Below, one piece after another: positions 59,458 through 64,000 of a stretch of DNA of 64,000 nt; positions within the stretch are counted from its first letter, which is position 1, and every line of letters starts with the position of its first letter. This stretch comes from Bombella mellum (GTDB lineage: Bacteria; Pseudomonadota; Alphaproteobacteria; Acetobacterales; Acetobacteraceae): positions 124,001-188,000 of the forward strand of contig NZ_PDLY01000003.1 in the NCBI RefSeq assembly GCF_014048465.1, written 5' to 3'. A program made the translations under genes and the position numbers. Below the pieces are notes generated by a model, which was not told the DNA's origin, made no database searches, and saw only the letters and a list, made by a program, of their open reading frames with translations.

Positions 59458-60999
59458 ATGTTCAACTGGTTGTATAAGACGGCATCGTTCCGTGTTCAGG
59501 TGCGTGTGGCGATGCTGGCCATCGAGTTCTATCTGGCCGTGCAGCTTCTCGTGGAGGGAATAGGGTACCTGCGGAGCGGCACGTTCGGCCATGTGTCCAG
59601 CATCAATATGGCGACTCTCCTGTTCGGGATGTTCCTCGTCTGGGCCGTATGGCTCTTCCTGACCAAGGCCCTGACGGACCCGATCGAGAAGCTGACGGCA
59701 ATGGGCCAGGCCCTGAGCCGTGGCGAGACGCCGGACCTGAGCCTGTATGAGAACAGGACCAACTGCGTCGGCCGGGTCGGCCGGATGCTGGCTTCCTTCG
59801 CCCTGAGCCTTCAGGAACAGAAAGCGGCGGAAAAAGCCCATAGCGAGGCCACCAGCAAGGCCATGGAAGCGACGGAAGTGCTCAAGGAGCGTGAGGCCCG
59901 CACCCATGCCGTCGTGGAAGAGCTCAACCGTGTCATGCAGATGCTGGCGCAGGGCAATCTGGCCATCCGCATCACAAGTGCGCTGTTTGATGGCGAGTTC
60001 GGCCCCGTGCGGGAGGCCTTCAATGCGTCTCTGGCCGGGCTGGGTGGTGCCCTCTCCGTCGTGGCGGAAAGCTCCAACATGATCGCCAACGGGGCCAGCG
60101 AGATTTCCACGGCTTCGGATGATCTGGCCAAGCGGACGGAACGTCAGGCAGCCAGCCTCGGGCAGGTGACGGCCTCCGTCAAGTCGATCGCATCCGGCTT
60201 CAAGGTCACGGCCAGCAACTGCTCCCATGCCAGCAGTGAGACGAAGGCCACGCTGGAGAAGGTCAAGACGGCCTCCAACGGGATGGAACAGACCAGCGTG
60301 GCGATGAACTCCATCAAGACGTCGTCCGATGACATCGTGCAGATCACGCGGTCCGTCAGCGACATTGCCTTCAAGACCAATGTTCTTGCGCTTAATGCCA
60401 GCGTCGAGGCTGCCCGTGCGGGCGAGGCCGGGCGGGGCTTCGCCGTGGTCGCCAAGGAGGTCCAGTCCCTGGCCGAGCAGTCCGCCAAGGCGGCCGACAT
60501 GATCCGTGACGTGCTGGAAACGGCAACGGCCCACGTGCAGGAGGGCGTGCGTCTCGTGGCCAAGACCAGCGGCCTTCTCAAGGATGTGGAAGAAGGTACC
60601 GAGGCCCTGGCAGACCGTGTGGAGGTCGTGTCCAAGGCGACGGAGGAACAGGCCCGCAGCCTGGCTGAGGTCTCCGATGCCGTGGGCAGTATGGATGGCA
60701 TGACCCAGCAGAATGCGGCCATGGTGGAGGAATCCACGGCAGCCAGCCACAACCTGACCACCCAGACCGTCAAGCTGCGGCAGACACTGGCCACATTCAC
60801 CATCAGTTCCGACCAAGGGCACAGCCTGGGGCTGGAGCAGCCCAGACCGGCACTGGTCCATCATGAGGAACCGGCCCGGAACCATGTGGAGCCGAAAGGC
60901 CGGACACCCCTGCTGAGCAGCCAGCGTGGTGAAATCCAGCAGGACGGCAAGATCCTGCCTACACATTCCGATGATGAAGCGGGCTGGGACCAGTTCTGA
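59458..60999 (+). CDS. Methyl-accepting chemotaxis protein without a large sensory domain
   Basis: A 513-residue transducer. Two membrane segments (~15-35 and ~51-70) are joined by only ~15 residues, so no periplasmic ligand-binding domain exists. HAMP-like (~70-120) and signalling (~200-440) regions follow. The tip is FKTNVLALNASVEAARAGEAGRGFAVVAKEVQSLAEQSAKAAD. The final residues GWDQF fit the xWxxF CheR-binding pentapeptide. Ligand or cue unknown; it may sense membrane or cytosolic state. First gene of an operon with STAS, cheY, cheA. Confidence 0.9.
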   Translation: MFNWLYKTASFRVQVRVAMLAIEFYLAVQLLVEGIGYLRSGTFGHVSSINMATLLFGMFLVWAVWLFLTKALTDPIEKLTAMGQALSRGETPDLSLYENRTNCVGRVGRMLASFALSLQEQKAAEKAHSEATSKAMEATEVLKEREARTHAVVEELNRVMQMLAQGNLAIRITSALFDGEFGPVREAFNASLAGLGGALSVVAESSNMIANGASEISTASDDLAKRTERQAASLGQVTASVKSIASGFKVTASNCSHASSETKATLEKVKTASNGMEQTSVAMNSIKTSSDDIVQITRSVSDIAFKTNVLALNASVEAARAGEAGRGFAVVAKEVQSLAEQSAKAADMIRDVLETATAHVQEGVRLVAKTSGLLKDVEEGTEALADRVEVVSKATEEQARSLAEVSDAVGSMDGMTQQNAAMVEESTAASHNLTTQTVKLRQTLATFTISSDQGHSLGLEQPRPALVHHEEPARNHVEPKGRTPLLSSQRGEIQQDGKILPTHSDDEAGWDQF

Positions 61000-61301
61000 T
61001 GGTGGAAGGCGCACGGGAGGGTGAGACCCTCATTCCTCTGCCGCAGCGGCTGGATACCGGTGCGGCGGCAGAGCTGAAGGCTCTTCTGCTGGAAGAGATG
61101 GGCGTGGCGGCAGACCCGGCGTCACTTCGGCTGGATGCCTCCGGGGTCGACTATGTCGGGGGGCTGTGCCTCCAGCTCCTGCTGGCCAGCGGGCTGAAGG
61201 TCGGGCCGTGTTCCGACCGGGCGGAGGAGGCCTTCACGCTGTTCGGTGTCCGGCAGCAGCTTCTGGCCGCAATGGATGAGAAGGAGAACCGCCATGACTG
61301 A
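60999..61301 (+). CDS. STAS-domain protein in the chemotaxis operon
   Basis: A 100-residue protein with the STAS layout (PLPQRLDTGAAAELKALLLEEM; LRLDASGVDYVGGLCLQLLLASGL). The phospho-accepting Ser of SpoIIAA-like STAS domains (DSSG) is not present; the loop reads DYVGGL. Similar STAS proteins are common in alphaproteobacterial che clusters. The ATG overlaps the mcp stop; it also overlaps cheY. Confidence 0.75.
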   Translation: MVEGAREGETLIPLPQRLDTGAAAELKALLLEEMGVAADPASLRLDASGVDYVGGLCLQLLLASGLKVGPCSDRAEEAFTLFGVRQQLLAAMDEKENRHD

Positions 61302-61677
61302 TGGAGACAAGGTGAGGGTCCTGACGGTGGACGACTCCCGCACCATGCAGGGCGTCCTGCGCAAGGCCCTTGGTGAGGCCGGGTATGACGTCATTCAGGG
61401 AGGTGACGGTGTCGAGGGGCTGGAAGTGTTGCAGCAGGCCGACCCCGTGCCGCAGGCCATCATCACGGACATCAACATGCCCCGGATGGACGGCTTCCAG
61501 TTCATCGAGGCCGTGCGGAAGCTGGAGGCGTTCTCCAGCATTCCCATCATCTGTCTGACAACCGAGACGGACGAGGAAAAGAAGAGCCGTGCCCGGGCCC
61601 TCGGGGCCACCGGATGGATCGCCAAACCCTTCAATGCCGAGAAGCTCGTATGGGCCATCCGGCGGGTCACAGCATAA
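61294..61677 (+). CDS. cheY: Chemotaxis response regulator CheY
   Basis: A 127-residue single-domain response regulator with all active-site residues: Asp13-Asp14 (TVDDSR), phospho-acceptor Asp59 (IITDINMPRMDG), Thr89/90 (ICLTTETDEE) and Lys111 (AKPF). The ATG has AAGGAG upstream and overlaps the STAS gene. Phosphorylated CheY binds FliM and reverses or slows the motor. Confidence 0.94.
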   Translation: MTDGDKVRVLTVDDSRTMQGVLRKALGEAGYDVIQGGDGVEGLEVLQQADPVPQAIITDINMPRMDGFQFIEAVRKLEAFSSIPIICLTTETDEEKKSRARALGATGWIAKPFNAEKLVWAIRRVTA

Positions 61678-61689
61678 GGGAGCGTGGAT

Positions 61690-63936
61690 ATGGGCGATGT
61701 CATGGATGACATTCTCAAGATATTCTTCGAGGAATGTGATGAGCTTCTTCCGGAGCTGGAAAGTGGCCTGGGGGAACTCTCGGAAGAGGAGTCCAGCAAG
61801 GAAACCATCAATGCCATTTTCCGGGCGGTACATTCCATCAAGGGGGGAGCGGCTTCCTTCGGTCTGGACCGCCTTGTCCGCTTCGCCCATGTTTATGAAA
61901 GTGCGCTGGACTGCCTGCGGTCAGGAACGGTGGAGCCGGACCCGGCCATCATCAAGACCTTCTATCTGGCGATGGACGTGCTCAGCGATCTGGTGGCCGA
62001 GGCCAGGAATACGGGTGATCCGGTCGAGGACAGCCGCATCGAGGAAAATGTCCACAAGCTGGAAGCGATCATAGGGCAGGGGGGCGAGGGCCAGCCTGCG
62101 TCCGGGGTCGGGGAAACGCCCGTGCCCGAAGATTTCACCCCTGTGACGGTGGACCTTGGTGGTTTCGATTTCGACGAGCCTGTCGAGGAGGCTCCGGCCA
62201 GGACGCTGACCGTCAGGTTCCGTCCGCACAGCGAGCTTTACAGCCGTGGCGATGATGCCCGGAATCTCCTGATGGGTCTCAGGGAGCTTCTGCCGGAGGA
62301 TGCCCTTGGCTCCCTTCAGGTGACCTGTGACATGCAGGACCTTCCGCCGCTTGCGGAGCTGTCGGCTGATGAGGCCTGCCTCGGCTGGACGGTCCAGCTG
62401 CCGGAAGGGGCAGGGGGCACGACCGAGGATGACATTCATGCCGTGTTCGACTGGGTTGGTGATGTCTGTGGCCTCGAGATCATCCGTGAGGAGGCGGCCG
62501 GAGCGGCGTCTTCCGATGAGGCGGAGGCGGCAGGCGACGGGGCCGAAGAGCTGCCCTTCATCGCCGAACCGGAAGCCGCAGTGGCCCTGGCCGAGGAAGG
62601 GGCGGTTCCTGCCCCGGAGGCGGAGATGGCGGCCTCCTCCCGCCCGGCGGCACCGGCCAGGTCCGGGCGCAAGCGGGGGGAGCAGAATGCGTCCATCCGT
62701 GTGGATATTGAACGGATCGGCATGCTGATGGACATGGTCGGTGAAATGGTCATTGGCCAGGCTTCCCTTGAATCGGCCCTCACGAGGGAAAATGCCCTTC
62801 ATGACCAGGAGCTGCTCAAGCGTCTGGCGGTCATCAAGACCCTGACACGGGACATTCAGGAGGCCGTCATGGCCATCCGTGCCCAGCCGGTCCGGCACGT
62901 CTTCCAGCGTATGCAGCGTGTGGTGCGGGAGGCCAGTGCCCTGGCAGGCAAGGATGTCGCCCTTGTTCTGGAAGGGGAGGAAACGGAAGTTGACCGTACC
63001 CTGATCGAGAACCTGACGGACCCGCTGACACACATGCTGCGCAATGCCGTCGATCACGGCATCGAAAATCCGGAGGCCCGTCAGGTCGCTGGCAAACCTG
63101 CGCAGGGGACCATACGGCTTTCCGCCCGTCACCGGTCCGGTCGCATCCTGATCGAGATTCTGGATGATGGTGGCGGAATCAATACCCAGCGTGTCCTTCA
63201 GACCGCCATCAAGCGTGGGATCGTTCCGCCGGGGGCGTCTCTGGGCGAGAATGAGATCAACGAGCTGATCTTTGCCCCCGGCTTCTCCACGGCGGAGAAG
63301 GTGTCCGACCTGTCAGGTCGTGGCGTGGGCATGGATGTGGTGAAGCAGGCCATCCAGAATCTTGGTGGCCGTGTGACCATCAAGAGCATGCCTGGCAAGG
63401 GAACGCTCTTCACGCTCAGTCTGCCCCTGACGCTCGCCGTGCTGGATGGAATGCTCATCGAGTGCCGCGGGTCCATCATGGTGGTGCCGGTATCGTCCGT
63501 GGTGGAACTGGTCACGGTACGGACGGACGAGGATGTCTATACCATTCCCGATGGCAGCCATGTCGTGTCCGTGAGGGGACGGTGTATTCCGCTGATCTAT
63601 CTGGGGGATGAGCTGACCCTTCCGGCCGAGCCTGCCGGGCAGGCAGGCTCCCACCACATGGGCCGGGCCGGTGAGGCGGGCCAGCTGATCGTGCTGGTCG
63701 TGGAGAATGAGGCGGGGGCACGGGCGGCCCTGGTCGTGGATGGTGTCCGGGATCAGGCGCAGGTCGTCATCAAGAGCATCGAGAAGAACTACCGGCAGAT
63801 TCAGGGTGTCTCGGCCGCCACCATCCTCGGGGATGGCAGCGTGTCGCTCATCCTTGATGTCTCCACACTCATAGTTTCTGCAACGAAACGTGTTGACACC
63901 CGTGCGCTCGAGGCGATTGCCGAGAGGGCGGCGTAA
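61690..63936 (+). CDS. cheA: Chemotaxis histidine kinase CheA
   Basis: A 748-residue kinase. HPt domain with phospho-site His48 (FRAVHSIKGGAASFG), an acidic P2-like linker (~125-315), the dimerisation helices and the ATPase domain (HMLRNAVDHGIE, LDDGGGIN, FAPGFSTAEKVSDLSGRGVGMDVVKQAI) and a C-terminal CheW-like domain are in order. The ATG at 61690 has AAGGGAG seven bases upstream; the GTG at 61684 is too close to it. Confidence 0.95.
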   Translation: MGDVMDDILKIFFEECDELLPELESGLGELSEEESSKETINAIFRAVHSIKGGAASFGLDRLVRFAHVYESALDCLRSGTVEPDPAIIKTFYLAMDVLSDLVAEARNTGDPVEDSRIEENVHKLEAIIGQGGEGQPASGVGETPVPEDFTPVTVDLGGFDFDEPVEEAPARTLTVRFRPHSELYSRGDDARNLLMGLRELLPEDALGSLQVTCDMQDLPPLAELSADEACLGWTVQLPEGAGGTTEDDIHAVFDWVGDVCGLEIIREEAAGAASSDEAEAAGDGAEELPFIAEPEAAVALAEEGAVPAPEAEMAASSRPAAPARSGRKRGEQNASIRVDIERIGMLMDMVGEMVIGQASLESALTRENALHDQELLKRLAVIKTLTRDIQEAVMAIRAQPVRHVFQRMQRVVREASALAGKDVALVLEGEETEVDRTLIENLTDPLTHMLRNAVDHGIENPEARQVAGKPAQGTIRLSARHRSGRILIEILDDGGGINTQRVLQTAIKRGIVPPGASLGENEINELIFAPGFSTAEKVSDLSGRGVGMDVVKQAIQNLGGRVTIKSMPGKGTLFTLSLPLTLAVLDGMLIECRGSIMVVPVSSVVELVTVRTDEDVYTIPDGSHVVSVRGRCIPLIYLGDELTLPAEPAGQAGSHHMGRAGEAGQLIVLVVENEAGARAALVVDGVRDQAQVVIKSIEKNYRQIQGVSAATILGDGSVSLILDVSTLIVSATKRVDTRALEAIAERAA

Positions 63937-63959
63937 CAGGCAGGTCAGGAGGGAAAGTC

Positions 63960-64000
63960 ATGGAATTCATGTCATCAGACGATACGAAACAGAGGAACGG
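63960..64000 (+). CDS. Start of a gene, probably cheW (3' truncated by window edge)
   Basis: ATG at 63960 behind AGGAGG, 23 bases after cheA. Only 13 residues (MEFMSSDDTKQRN) are visible. cheW follows cheA in most alphaproteobacterial operons, so cheW is likely, but not readable from the sequence. Confidence 0.45.
   Translation, partial: MEFMSSDDTKQRN

Noticed and set aside
59401-61014. A 537-codon open frame on the reverse strand across the mcp gene
   Set aside because: It is antisense to a clear chemoreceptor with intact motifs. High GC at third positions keeps antisense frames open; the translation is Gly/His/Arg/Leu-rich without domains.
61921-63132. A 403-codon reverse frame across cheA
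   Set aside because: Shadow of cheA, whose kinase motifs are all intact on the forward strand.
1-64000. tRNA, rRNA, CRISPR arrays, insertion sequences or prophage
   Set aside because: No such sequence was recognised; the few gaps are short and AT-rich, and all long frames are accounted for.

Overview
The window is a GC-rich, gene-dense stretch from an alphaproteobacterium. Several proteins are typical of that class: a MucR/Ros-type zinc-finger regulator, the flagellin regulator FlaF, DUF6468 and DUF1217 flagellar proteins, MotE-like proteins and an FtcR/Rem/CtrA-like regulator. The gene style and the carbon-metabolism flank suggest an acetic acid bacterium (Acetobacteraceae). That is an inference; no rRNA or other phylogenetic marker is present.

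Layout. From 1 to 3.5 kb lie the 3' end of a UvrA-like ATPase gene and a reverse-strand trio (quinone reductase, AraC-type regulator, zinc alcohol dehydrogenase) that looks like a redox or aldehyde-stress unit. From 3.7 to 8.1 kb are an OmpR-type regulator with a degenerate receiver, fliL, fliM, a DUF6468 gene and the flagellin gene. From 8.1 to 10.1 kb are two paralogous GT8 glycosyltransferases, one of which has lost its catalytic motifs. From 10.2 to 12.7 kb is a 2-oxo acid or acetoin dehydrogenase E1 pair with a GlcG/HbpS-like gene. From there to 64 kb the window is almost entirely flagellar and chemotaxis genes: flgLKF (reverse); flgGAH, a bactofilin-like gene and a MotE-like gene; fliFGHNOP; flhF and flhA (reverse); flgIJN; a DUF1217 gene, fliI and fliJ; motB, motA, fliK, flgD and flaF; flgE; fliEQR-flhB (reverse); a 934-residue periplasmic repeat protein, flgB, flgC and a second MotE-like gene; then an MCP gene, a STAS-domain gene, cheY, cheA and the first codons of a probable cheW.

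Inserted among the flagellar operons are further glycan genes: a TPR-GT9-like protein, a GT2 enzyme, a GT25 enzyme, a predicted-cytosolic GT-A-like protein and a UDP-galactopyranose mutase. With the GT8 pair beside the flagellin gene they look like a dispersed flagellin- or envelope-glycosylation system that may use galactofuranose. Most of the basal body, rod, hook, export apparatus, C-ring and stator is encoded here. I saw no fliD, fliS, flbT, flgM, fliA or flhG.

The most interesting observations are the glycosyltransferase/pseudo-glycosyltransferase pair next to flagellin; the large periplasmic repeat protein encoded with a MotE-like protein (a possible MotC-type stator accessory system); the bactofilin-like gene inside the L/P-ring operon; the regulator lacking its phospho-acceptor aspartate; the MucR protein with a long N-terminal extension; the FlhF-like protein with an altered G4 motif; and a recurring TAAGG-centred motif in the AT-rich gaps between flagellar operons.
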